64,000 nucleotides of DNA. Source: Marvania coccoides. Taxonomy: Eukaryota; Chlorophyta; Trebouxiophyceae; Chlorellales; Chlorellaceae. Shown here piece by piece: positions 10,363 through 19,682 of the stretch. A model generated the notes under the pieces. The model did not search any database. It was not told where the DNA came from and saw only the letters and a list, made by a program, of their open reading frames with translations. Made by a program: the position numbers and the translations under genes. Position 1 is the stretch's first letter, and every line of letters begins with the position of its first letter. The stretch spans positions 1,054,001 through 1,118,000 of the forward strand of contig OY978101.1 of assembly GCA_963854735.1 (NCBI GenBank), given 5' to 3'.

Positions 10363-11695
10363 TCAAGGCAGCCTCCTGAACTTTGAGAAGTTTGGCGCCC
10401 GTTTCTCAAGGTACGCCTCCCGCCCTTCGTTTCCTTCTTCGCTTTGATAAAACAGCATCGTGGCATCACCTCCCAGCTGTTGAATGCCCGCCTGCCCGTC
10501 TTCCGCCGCATTCAGCGCGGATTTGATCAGCCGTAGCGCGGTGGGGCTGTTATTAAGCATTTCTCGGCACCATTGCACCGTCGTGGACTCCAGCTCAGCC
10601 AGCGGCACCACTGCATTCACCAGACCCATGTCTAGGGCCTGCTTGGCGTCATACAGGCGGGCCAAGAACCACATCTCCCGCGCTTTTTTCTGGCCTATGA
10701 GGCGCGCCATGTGGGTGGAGCCGTAGCCGGCATCGAATGAGCCCACCTTGGGACCCGTTTGGCCGAAAACAGCGTTGTCGGCAGCGATCTGTAACAAGCG
10801 ATTTAAAGAAATTAGTGTATGAGAAAAAGAAGCAAAAAGCAGGATACACTACTTTTTCATAAATTTAAAAGAGCTGGTCTTTAGCTGCATGGGGCAATTT
10901 CTTTCAAAGATAAAAGGCCGACAGGGCAAATGCGACCCAAGAAAGGCTGTGCCGAGCTCAATCATCTAATTAAAAAACCCACCGTGATGTCGCACACCAT
11001 GTGCAGGATGTGGCCTCCGCCCACAGCATAGCCAGCCACCATTGCAATCACCGGTTTTGGCAGCCGCCGAATTTGCACCTGCAGGTCCAGGACGTTGAGG
11101 CGCGGCACGCCGTCAGCCCCTACGTAACCGCCCTTTCCTCGCACGCTCTGATCGCCGCCGCTGCAGAACGCTAGGGGGCCCTCCCCGGTCAAAACTACAA
11201 CGCCGACAGCTGGATCATCCCGAGCATCGGAGAAGCAAATGGAGAGCTCTTGCACGGTGCGCGGGGTGAACGCGTTGCGTTTTTTAGGTCGGTTGATTGT
11301 AATCTGCAGCATTAAAAAAAAAAAAAGGAAAGGTAAAGAGACGGTGCCTTGACGGTCACGATAAAAGCAGTTCAACTTTTTACCTTGGCGATGCCCTCTC
11401 CTGCAGATTTTTCATACTTTACTTCGTGCAGGGTCTCATTGTAGACGGAAGGGATAAGGTTCCAATCCACGGGCGCCTTTGATACTTCGCCGTGGATGCG
11501 AGCGTAGCTGCTGGGACTGCCGGTGGCGGTGGCGTAGGGAGTAGTAGCGGTGGCAGCGCGTGCGGGCTGTCTGTGACCTGATGCTGTTGGGTTGGATGAA
11601 ATAGTGGGGTTGCTCGGCTCTGAGGTAGAAGCCGGTGCTAATTGGCGACCGAGGATGTTCAACCTTTGAAAGGCCTTGCCCTCTGAGCTCTCCAT
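10363..11695 (-). CDS. menB: 1,4-dihydroxy-2-naphthoyl-CoA synthase (naphthoate synthase)
   Basis: Ring-closing crotonase-family enzyme of phylloquinone synthesis, converting o-succinylbenzoyl-CoA to DHNA-CoA. Three exons, all phase 0: 11695-11384, 11303-10983 and 10788-10363 (352 aa). MenB motifs are clear: [38 protein letters not shown] and [17 protein letters not shown]. The N-terminal extension of about 100 residues begins with RLNILGRQL at residues 11-19, which fits the peroxisomal PTS2 consensus R-L-x5-(H/Q)-L. Plant MenB is peroxisomal through a PTS2, so the same location is likely here. The rest of the extension is Ser/Thr/Ala-rich. Convergent with the DUF2256 gene. Confidence 0.95.
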
Positions 11696-12674
11696 CGTGA
11701 AGAAAAAATTCAGGGAAATAAAGAAACAATTAACTTAGTGTCAGTGTGCCTTGGGCTTAAAAAAAAGCCAAGATTTAACAAATTCTTTATCGAGATGAAT
11801 CAAAATAATGGATGGAGGGCGTCTTGAGCTGCTGTTTAAATATTTAAAAAATATTGGAAGCAGTCTTGTAAGTGATCATTACAGTAGGTGTAAACAAGGA
11901 AATCCCCATAGCATTTTTTATTTTTGAATCTTTAGCCAACAATGCCCGGCTTTGAATCTCGCGTTGGCGGCGTAGACTAACGCATTTAGGCTTTTGGCAT
12001 AAAATACCAGCGCAAACTGGTGCAAATGCCGAGCGACCTGGACCAAATGGACAAGTTTTTAATTTGGAGCAATAGCGTATCCCCAAGCTTTTGCCGCGGG
12101 TGCTCAACGGGAATTGTTAAATAGCATACATTGGCGCTCCAGCGGCAGACTTAACTGACAGTACCGCCCTACTCGATGCTGCTTGCCGTGGATATGCCTG
12201 ATGCGGTGCGGGTTGCTTCACCTGTTGCAACATTTTCCCCCGTCAAACGATTCTTTCTTGCATGAATTAATTGCGTAGCTCGTTCATCTCCTCATCCAAG
12301 CCTGTGCCAGTTAGGATGCTTTTATGTGTTAATAACTAAAAAAAAAAACGGTATGCACAGGCCATTTGCTTCCCATCAAAGCTTTCACGCCAGTCCCTCC
12401 TCCTGTAGCAGCTTACACACCTTCTTGGCAGCCTTCTTGTCTCCTCCTTCCAGTGCACACGTAAATTACTCCAATATCAGCAGCCGAAGTTAATAAAAAA
12501 AGCAGTCATTTAAAATAAAATAAATCTAAAATCTTCACATCAAATGTCCTTGTTTCATAACAATAAAATTTCAAAGTATTCATAAATAAAGAAACAAATT
12601 AACTCTTGTTGTATCTTATTTTTATTTTATCAGTCATGTGGGCAGCCAAAATGCCCACCTTGATCTTTATTTCA
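11696..12674. other. Intergenic region, MenB to EamA transporter
   Basis: 979 bp, mostly AT-rich. It contains the menB promoter and the 3' flank of the transporter gene. A GC-richer patch at 12385-12455 on the minus strand reads like a C-terminal exon end (GGDKKAAKKVCKLLQEEG then stop), but I could not join it to any upstream exon. Nothing else is recognisable. Confidence 0.5.
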
Positions 12675-13948
12675 TTAGTGGGATTCCTCGGCGCCGTATA
12701 ATTGCGTGACCAAGCAAGAAACCACGATCAACACCGCTCCCACCCATCCCATCGCCCCCCACCGCTCTCCTAGCAAGACGTACGCAAACGCCGCGCCAAG
12801 GAGCGGCTCCATGCAGTAAACGATGGCTGCTTCGGTAGAAGACACGTGCTGCAGCGCGATCACTTCGGCCCACAGGCCCAGGTCGGTGACGAAAATGCCC
12901 ATATAAAGAATGGCAACCCAGGGCAGGGTAGTGCTACTCCAGAGCTTGTCGAGGGCTCTGGGGTTTTGAATGAGGTAGAGAGTCTGCTGCGGGTAGGTGA
13001 GCAGCATGCTGATGACCGACAGCGCCGCAATCATGACCAGCGCCACCGCCATCATCGGCAGGGCGTGTTTGCTGCCGCACTGCTTCGACCAGTACTCAGT
13101 TCTGTAGATCTGCACGCCAAAGAGCACCGCGCTGGCAAAGCTCCAGAAGTCTCCCCAGGAGGGGGGCGCTCCGCTGTCCTCCAAAAGCATGACGCCCAGG
13201 AGCGCTGCTCCCACCGCAACCCAGGTAATCCGCTTGAGAACTGCTGTTCCCATGATCCCAGCGAGAACTGGCACCACAACGACGGTGAACGCCGACAGAA
13301 AGGCGCCACGAGAGGCGTCCGCTGTCACCATGCCCACGCTCTGCGTCAAATAGCCTCCGGCCGCCCAAACGCCGATTTCCAAGCCAGCGCGCACCAGGCG
13401 TTCGTCTTTAGATGCGCGGCGAAGGAAGGGGCTGAACGCTGCTGCTGCGATGAGGAAGCGCAGGCTGGAGAAGACGAAGGGGTCAAAATTTTCTTGGCCT
13501 TCTTTCAAAACGACAAAGGTACTCGCGCATGCAAGCATGACCTGTAAGTGCACAGAAGAAAAAAACAGGTTGCATGCTGCTGGTTCATGATAAAAGCAAC
13601 TGAAAAAATTCAATTTCGCAAGAACACCAACTACAAAAAAACCCCATAAATTTAACTCACCAGGTTTAGCAAGATCAGGCCTTGTAATCTTGGGCTCATT
13701 CTAAAGCACGCCATGACAACGCTGTTGTTCATGAATGCCTTTGCGAGATTGGCCCTGCTGCCTTGCCGAGTTAACACAGCGCCTGCCTGCACCTCCAGCG
13801 CCTTTAGCAACGGCGTGGATCCCTCCTCTGCGTCCCGCACCGGCAACACGAGCTCATCAGAGTCTTCGGGACTGTTCCTGCCGTTGTCTGCGCGTCCATG
13901 GCGCAGGGTGGCCTTGCCACCACGGGCGGGGGTCGCGAGGTCTTCCAT
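12675..13948 (-). CDS. EamA/DMT-family membrane transporter
   Basis: Two exons, 13948-13661 and 13541-12675, join in phase 0 inside the first membrane helix (LILLNL/VMLACASTF), giving 384 aa. About ten hydrophobic helices form two tandem EamA repeats, the drug/metabolite transporter fold. The second repeat has the typical VSSTEAAIVYCMEPLLGA segment. The N-terminal 80 residues are hydrophilic, with Arg/Glu-rich stretches, and could be a cytosolic tail or plastid presequence. Substrate cannot be told from sequence; plant relatives move small metabolites, amino acids or nucleotide sugars. Confidence 0.88.
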
Positions 13949-14746
13949 TCGAAAGAAACGCGCAGCACCTACTTCGACGACTAAGGTTCTCGAGTGGAAA
14001 TTGAATGGGTGGCCTTCTCTGCATTACCAGACGAAGAAAATATCAGAGTTCTTTGGCGAAAAGCAAAAACACCTCGCGAAACATTCTCAGGGTTGATGAC
14101 CGATTCCAGACGAGCTGCCCATGGCAATCCGCCGCACACATGTTTGATCATATATGCGTGTTGCGAGAATATCAGTGCCAAAGGCCCATTGCTGCTGCCT
14201 TTTGCTCGTCAAAGCCAAACGAAGATGCCATCCGAACGTCCAGCCCTCGTTGGAGCAGGTAACACCGTTGGTCCCCTTCAATGACCCGTATTACTCACCT
14301 GCTGACAGACTTGTTATATAAAAGAGGCTCTCTCGAAGCAATATGATTGACGGAAAATCAAAAATAAATCTCGGTGCAGCAGCGTTTAATTAGTGGCATT
14401 GCCATCAGTATGCGATCTGATCATTCGTGAGAATACGTTTAAATGTGCAATGCCCAGCAAAGATGGCTCCCGCTCGCTTTTGTGACGACCGTCGATGCGC
14501 GGTAGAAAGGGGGTTTAATCTGGGGGTTTCATTACGCAAACACACTCCTCCACGATACGAAAAATCCATATCCTCACAGCCAACTACAATAGCAGCCTTA
14601 TCTACACTAGAAAGCGCTTGTCCCTAAGCATGAAAAATGCTGAGCATGATGCTCCCCCACCGCCCCGGGACCCAGCCACAGGAATCGGCTAAATCTCTTT
14701 TTCCTCACACTTTCCATAGGGGCGATTTATTGCCCCTCAAGTAATC

Positions 14747-14785
<39 letters not shown>

Positions 14786-15246
14786 TTTTTTGGCTGTGGG
14801 TACGAAAGATAATACCTCAAGTCATCCCCTTTTTTTAATAGAGCTCAAAAGGAGGCTAATGTGGCCATTCTAGCCCTGCATCCCTACTAAAACTAACTCA
14901 TGGCTTTGCATGGGAGCTTTCCGAATTTTAAGAAACTCGTGAATGCATCTACATCATTTGGCTATACTGCATTTAAGTATTTATGCATTTGTAATGCTGT
15001 TGTGCCTTGCCCGCGCCCCTCAGCCCATATAAAAACGTACGACAAAGAGCTGAACGACGGCAACAAAAATGGGGGAGGTGCTCCGATTCAGGAGGAGAGA
15101 AAAAAAGAATGTGTATATATGCCGACAAAAAGAGACGAGTTGAATGAATGCCCTGACCAAATCAAAAAGCAAAAAAAAATTGGTGTCATTCTTTCCTAAA
15201 AATTCTCACAGTGCTGGAAGTATAAGCTATTTTATACTACACTCTC
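13949..15246. other. Intergenic region with dispersed repeat and long T tract
   Basis: 1,298 bp without a supported gene. It holds the promoter side of the EamA gene, repeat copy A (about 14546-14753) and an uninterrupted run of about 35 T at 14750-14784. A second short TCATCCCC-T(n) motif lies near 14825. ORFs on either strand lack homology and exon-like composition. Confidence 0.6.
14546..14753. repeat. Dispersed repeat, copy A
   Basis: About 200 bp that aligns in the same orientation with 63470-63657. Shared blocks include CCCAGCCACAGGAATCGGCT, CACTTTCCATAGGGGCGAT and ACAGCCAACTACAA. Small insertions separate the copies. Followed directly by a long T tract. No coding capacity seen; type unknown (a short non-autonomous element is plausible). 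Confidence 0.8.
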
Positions 15247-17298
15247 TCAATCGTCCCGGTCGGTGCTGCGCAGCGCCGACACGCTCTCCAGCTCCTTCGC
15301 CGCCACGTCTGTCACCGAGAACGAGGGGTAGTAGATGCAGTAATCCAGCGCAAACACGGAGGTGGGCACAGCCAGCAGCAGTCCCCACACCCCCAGCGAA
15401 TGCTCAGCCACCACCAGCACTGCCAGCACCAGCAGCGGGTGCAGCTTGAGGTGGGCAGAGTAGATTGCGGGGTTCAGGCCGTAGGCCTCGACAAAGTGGA
15501 CGCCGGTGATCATGAGGATGATGAGCGCCAGAGTTGAGAATCCGTACTCGGTGAGGCCCACAAACCCGATGGGGACGGTGGAGATGATGACCCCCGCGAT
15601 GGGGATGAAGCCGCAGATGAACACAAACAGCGACAGCAGGCCCATGCCCGGGATTTTGAGGAGCCACATCCCCAGGGCGGTGAGGATGGTGTTCACCATG
15701 GCAATGCGGGCCTGCGCCTGCAGGGCCTTGCCGAACAGCGTGGCAAAGATCTCCAGGGAGGGCGCCACGGTGTTGTAGATCGGCGCCAGGCGGGAGGTCT
15801 TGAGGGACTCGACGCCGCGGGCGATGCTCGGCAAGTCCCAAATAATCATGAAAGAAAGGATCAGAGACACGCCGAGCTGCAAAAGAACAATAAGAAAAGC
15901 ATTAAAACAAATAATTGTGGGAAATAAGTCAGGGGACAGGTATTTTAATAATAAAAAGGGAAATCCCTCAGATTCGCCATTTCGTCAGCATATAGTTTAA
16001 AATGGGAGCAGTGAAGCTCCCTTTTAGTTAACGATTGACCGCTGGGGAGAGAAAAACACGCAGCACCGCCACAATCTGGGGGATTGGCCCCCCAGGGGCA
16101 ACGCCGCTCGGCTTTCCTCTATCCCCAGCGGCGGCTAATTTGCCTCCGCCGGGGCTTAGATTACTCATAAACATCATCGTCGGGAACAGAAAACACTACA
16201 CCTAATCAGGAAATGAGTCAAAGCATACCTGGATGGCAAACCGCGAGATGAAGGACAGAATTTGGGTGGTGAAGTTGGCCGCTGCGTTTGTATACTGCCT
16301 CAACACCTGCATAAACAATCAATGATTGAAAATGAATTTGACAGATATAAAATTTCAGCAGATTCAAATGGCAATTAATATCTGTATTTTCAACAACAAA
16401 AAACCACAGCGTACATTTTGTAGGGCCCCGCCAAGGTAGGCGGTGCGAGCTTCGGTGCTGAGGGCGTCCAGCGCCGCGAAATCCAGCGCCTGGGTGACGT
16501 CCCCTGTAGACGCAATCACCAGGAAGCGCTCCAGCTGGTCCATCATGTTGTCTCCCAGCCCTTTCCTCATTTTCGCCAACACCACCGCCCACAAATTCTC
16601 GGTCTGCAGCCGCGACACAAAGTCCGCGCCCTCCCGCACCACGTCTGGGATGATGAGCACCCCAAACAGGGCTACCAACAGGATGATGAAGGTGTAGAAG
16701 ACGAGCACCAGGGTGCGGCGGCGGCGCTGCGGGCTGAGGTTCTCCAGCTGCGGCAGCTGCTCCATGCTGCTGACGAAGCCGTTGCCTATGAACGACACGA
16801 TGAAGGTGCCCATCGTAATCTATTGTGCGTGGGGAGATTATGGAGGAGGGTGTGAAAAATGGGGCGGGGCAGTGAAAATTTTCTTCAAGATTTACGACAA
16901 AAGACATACTAAAAAAAAGATAATGCGCGTTCGCTTACCCCGAAAAATTCCTGGAGCTGCGTCGCGAGCAGCGCCACGATCAGCCAGGAAGAGATCTTCT
17001 GCCAGGGCAGGTTGATGAAGGCGTCGATCACATCTGAAAGTTGGACCTTGCGCTCATCACCCTGCACGGGATTGCCGGGGCCTCTCAAGACGGCTGCAGA
17101 GCTGCTGCACACGGTAGTTGCTCGTTCCGAGGGCCTGTGCAGAGGTGCAGGCCGCCAGGAAGGAGATGAAACATTGGCTTGGTAAAGAGATGGTCGGTTC
17201 ACAGCGTGAGGTGGGCCAGCTGTCCTCCTGCGATCAGCTGTCAGCCGATGTTGCGACAGCTGAGAGAATGGCCCACACTTCCGCAATGCGCTGTTCAT
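15247..17298 (-). CDS. AI-2E family (PerM-like) membrane transporter
   Basis: Four exons, all phase 0: 17298-16939, 16819-16415, 16306-16229 and 15876-15247 (490 aa). It has several membrane helices and the AI-2E family core, including FFGITMGTFIVSFIGNGFV, GVIISTVPIGFVGLTEYGF and a C-terminal GVWGLLLAVPTSVFALDY. The N-terminal 80 residues before the first helix are Arg/Ser-rich and Asp/Glu-poor, which fits a plastid transit peptide; plants and algae carry plastid-predicted members. Bacterial relatives include TqsA and Na+/H+ antiporters, but the substrate here is unknown. ATG 17298 was chosen because it precedes the presequence in frame. It is divergent from Pkr1 over 208 bp. Confidence 0.85.
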
Positions 17299-17506
17299 GT
17301 TTCGTAAAATGTTTCTCAACTTCAAAGATCAAATTCCATCTTCCGATCCAGGGACAGTCAGCTTTATTTAAATATATATACGCGAAAAAAAATAAAGTTT
17401 CCATACGTGCCTGAGCTCGAAAACAATGAGTGGCGCTTTTCATCGGAAATTGTTTCTGCTAGGTTGTTTCAGGCTGTCTGTGCTCAATGCAATTATATTA
17501 CTACCG
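17299..17506. promoter_or_regulatory. Shared divergent promoter region (AI-2E transporter / Pkr1)
   Basis: 208 bp between two divergent start codons must hold both 5' UTRs and promoters. A TATA-like AT run (TTTAAATATATATACG) lies near 17368-17383. No specific operator is recognisable. Confidence 0.4.
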
Positions 17507-18022
17507 ATGGGTTTTCTCTCTGATATTGTCATCGGGGCAATCAGCAAGGGAGTGAATGTGAGGCCCACACATTTTGCAACTTGCTTTTTGATTCATGCGG
17601 CGATATCTGTAGCTCGTTCTTAAACACCCAAATGCCGTTCGCAATGCTCACAGAAACCGACATTTGTGTTTATCAATGTTGCGCTCATCGGCTGCGTCCT
17701 CCTCCTAGTCTCCCTTGTGTTTGGCGGCGACACCCCGCCCGACGTACTCCCTCACCTGGTGGTGCTCATCTTTTTTGCGCTAGGACTGTTGGGATCAGTG
17801 AACTGGTGCGTATGCCTTTCTTCTTCTAATGCATTTTCATGACCCTTTTTTTTTTCATTCTATTTTCGTTGTTTTCCGTCCACCCACCCTGTTTGAATCC
17901 GCCTCCCCCCCACCTCAATTTTATGCAGGCTCATCAGCCAAGTGGGAACCGTGAGCGCTGAAGAGCAGCAGAAGGAGCTGTTCCCCGACGAGCAAGCCCA
18001 AGAAGAAAAGAAGACGGAATGA
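17507..18022 (+). CDS. PKR1: Pkr1-family ER membrane protein (V-ATPase assembly factor)
   Basis: Three exons join in phase: 17507-17557, 17654-17805 and 17929-18022 (98 aa). The protein starts GFLSDIVIGAISKGVN, has two hydrophobic helices (FVFINVALIGCVLLLV and LVVLIFFALGLLGSVNW), then a short acidic/lysine tail with AEEQQKELFP. This fits the Pkr1 family, small ER proteins that in yeast help assemble the V-ATPase membrane sector. The ORF track frame over exon 1 starts earlier, but only the ATG at 17507 joins in phase. Its stop is just 37 bp before the start of the thiouridylase gene on the same strand, with no TGTAA in between, so the two may share a transcript. Confidence 0.82.
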
Positions 18023-18059
18023 GAGCTGCTCAAATTTTCCTCCTCCGAACAAAATTGCA

Positions 18060-19412
18060 ATGATGAAATGGCTGCTCTACAGAGCGGCATGGCGGGCCTC
18101 AGAGAGTCTGTGGTCGCTCGCTCGCAGCTTCTCTTCCTCTTTGGAAACCAGCGCTCCCAAGAAGAGGCAGCGAATTGCGGTGGGAATCAGCGGTGGCGTG
18201 GATTCTGCAGTGGCGGCGCTGCTGCTGAAGCGGGCAGGCCATGAGGTGGAGGGCATCTTCATGCGCAATTGGGACGAGGCCGAAGAACTCGACAACAAGA
18301 ACTGTTCGATCGAGAAAGATATGAGAGACGCAGCAGCGGTGTGCCGGCAGCTCAATATTCCGCTGCACGAAGCAGACTTTGTGTCCGCCTACTGGAACTC
18401 AGTGTTTACGACGTTTTTGGCCGGCTGCGCACGCGGACTGACCCCTAACCCCGACCTAGCTTGCAACCGACACATCAAGTTTGGCGCCTTGCTGGAGTTT
18501 GCTGGAAACCTAGGCATCGAAACTGTGGCCACGGGGCACTACGCGCGGGTGGAAGCCGGGCCTGATGGAACCGCCCCTCAGCTGCTCAGAGGCGTGGACA
18601 GAAAGAAAGACCAGTCCTACTTTCTAGCTTCCGTCCATGCAGAAGCGCTGCGCCACGTTGTTTTCCCGCTGGGGACCATGCACAAGGCCGAAGTGCGGCA
18701 AATAGCGGCCGCAGAGGGCCTGGCGCCCGCCACCAAGCGCAGTAGCGCTGGAATTTGCTTCATCGGGCGCCGGAATTTTGCCGACTTTCTTGCCCAATAC
18801 TTGCCGGCCGTCTCGGGGCGATACATCGACGTGGACAGCGGACGGGACCTGGGATCTTGCCCCAATTTGCTATCGGTCACGCTGGGCCAGCGCCCCGGCA
18901 TCGGGGGATCGTCAGATCGAATGTACGTGGCAGGAAAAGACGTCGTTAGAAATATCGTGTATGTGGCCACAGGGCGGGAGCACCCCGCCCTAAAAACGCG
19001 CACCGCGTGTTTGCGGGAGCCCCACTGGCTCAGCGCAGCGCACGCGGAGGCGTTGGCTCGCGATGGCAGGCTGGAGTGCGAGTACAAGGCGCGGTACGGC
19101 CAAGAGCCCGCCCCCTGCACGCTGCAGCTGCTGCGCACGCCAGAAGATGTTGAAAGATTGCTTCAGCGCAGCGCCTACTGCGGGCTGCACCCTCAAGACG
19201 CGGAAATCAAGCCTGGGTTTGTTCTGGTGCACTTTTCAGAGCCAGCCACCGCCATCACTCCGCAGCAGGTGTTTGTGATGTATGACGGGGATGCGTGCTT
19301 GGGGAGTGCTGATATTTCGATGCCTGGGGTGACGATGCATGAAGAAGCGGCAGCAGCAGCGGCGAAGGCAGCTCTCGGAGGAGGCGGCAGTGGAAGTGAA
19401 ATAATTGGGTGA
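18060..19412 (+). CDS. MTU1: Mitochondrial tRNA-specific 2-thiouridylase (MnmA/TRMU)
   Basis: Adds sulfur to uridine 34 of Lys, Gln and Glu tRNAs in mitochondria, and possibly plastids. It is a single intronless frame of 450 aa, unusual in this intron-rich neighbourhood. The PP-loop SGGVDS (residues 44-49) binds ATP. The two catalytic cysteines lie in NPDLACNRHIKFG and SSAGICFIGRRNF, as in MnmA. The first 35 residues (MMKWLLYRAAWRASESLW...) form a basic amphipathic presequence fitting mitochondrial import. The C-terminal 35 residues are an Ala/Gly-rich extension beyond the usual end. A TGTAA lies 57 nt after the stop. Head-to-tail with Pkr1, 37 bp apart. Confidence 0.95.
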   Translation: MMKWLLYRAAWRASESLWSLARSFSSSLETSAPKKRQRIAVGISGGVDSAVAALLLKRAGHEVEGIFMRNWDEAEELDNKNCSIEKDMRDAAAVCRQLNIPLHEADFVSAYWNSVFTTFLAGCARGLTPNPDLACNRHIKFGALLEFAGNLGIETVATGHYARVEAGPDGTAPQLLRGVDRKKDQSYFLASVHAEALRHVVFPLGTMHKAEVRQIAAAEGLAPATKRSSAGICFIGRRNFADFLAQYLPAVSGRYIDVDSGRDLGSCPNLLSVTLGQRPGIGGSSDRMYVAGKDVVRNIVYVATGREHPALKTRTACLREPHWLSAAHAEALARDGRLECEYKARYGQEPAPCTLQLLRTPEDVERLLQRSAYCGLHPQDAEIKPGFVLVHFSEPATAITPQQVFVMYDGDACLGSADISMPGVTMHEEAAAAAAKAALGGGGSGSEIIG

Positions 19413-19468
19413 CTTGCTTTCGCACATTGCCGCGGATAGCGCGCCAGTCCAGCAGTCAATGCACGCAC

Positions 19469-19473
19469 TGTAA
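19469..19473 (+). terminator. TGTAA poly(A) signal for MTU1
   Basis: TGTAA 57 nt after the thiouridylase stop; probably also the 3' end of any Pkr1-MTU1 dicistronic RNA. Confidence 0.45.
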
Positions 19474-19682
19474 GCTACATCTGAGCTAGCACATTTGGGT
19501 GGAAGGGCTAGAAGGTCAGAAGGCAGGCATTTGAAAAGAGAAAGAAAAAAATGAATAATCGGTCGTGGAAAACTTCTCGGAAAGAAGAAGAGTTCTCTCC
19601 TTTTCATATAGTATTGTATTTTCTTAATATCGGCGCAGCACGGTGACTTCGACCCAGCAATGCGCGCGAGTTCTCTTTGAAC

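Noticed and set aside
13994..14284. Plus-strand ORF of 96 codons
   Set aside because: No family motif or convincing splice partner, and AT/GC pattern is like intergenic DNA.
14750..14784. T(35) tract as a terminator
   Set aside because: Eukaryotic Pol II does not stop on T runs, and no tRNA or other Pol III gene precedes it; treated as a simple repeat.
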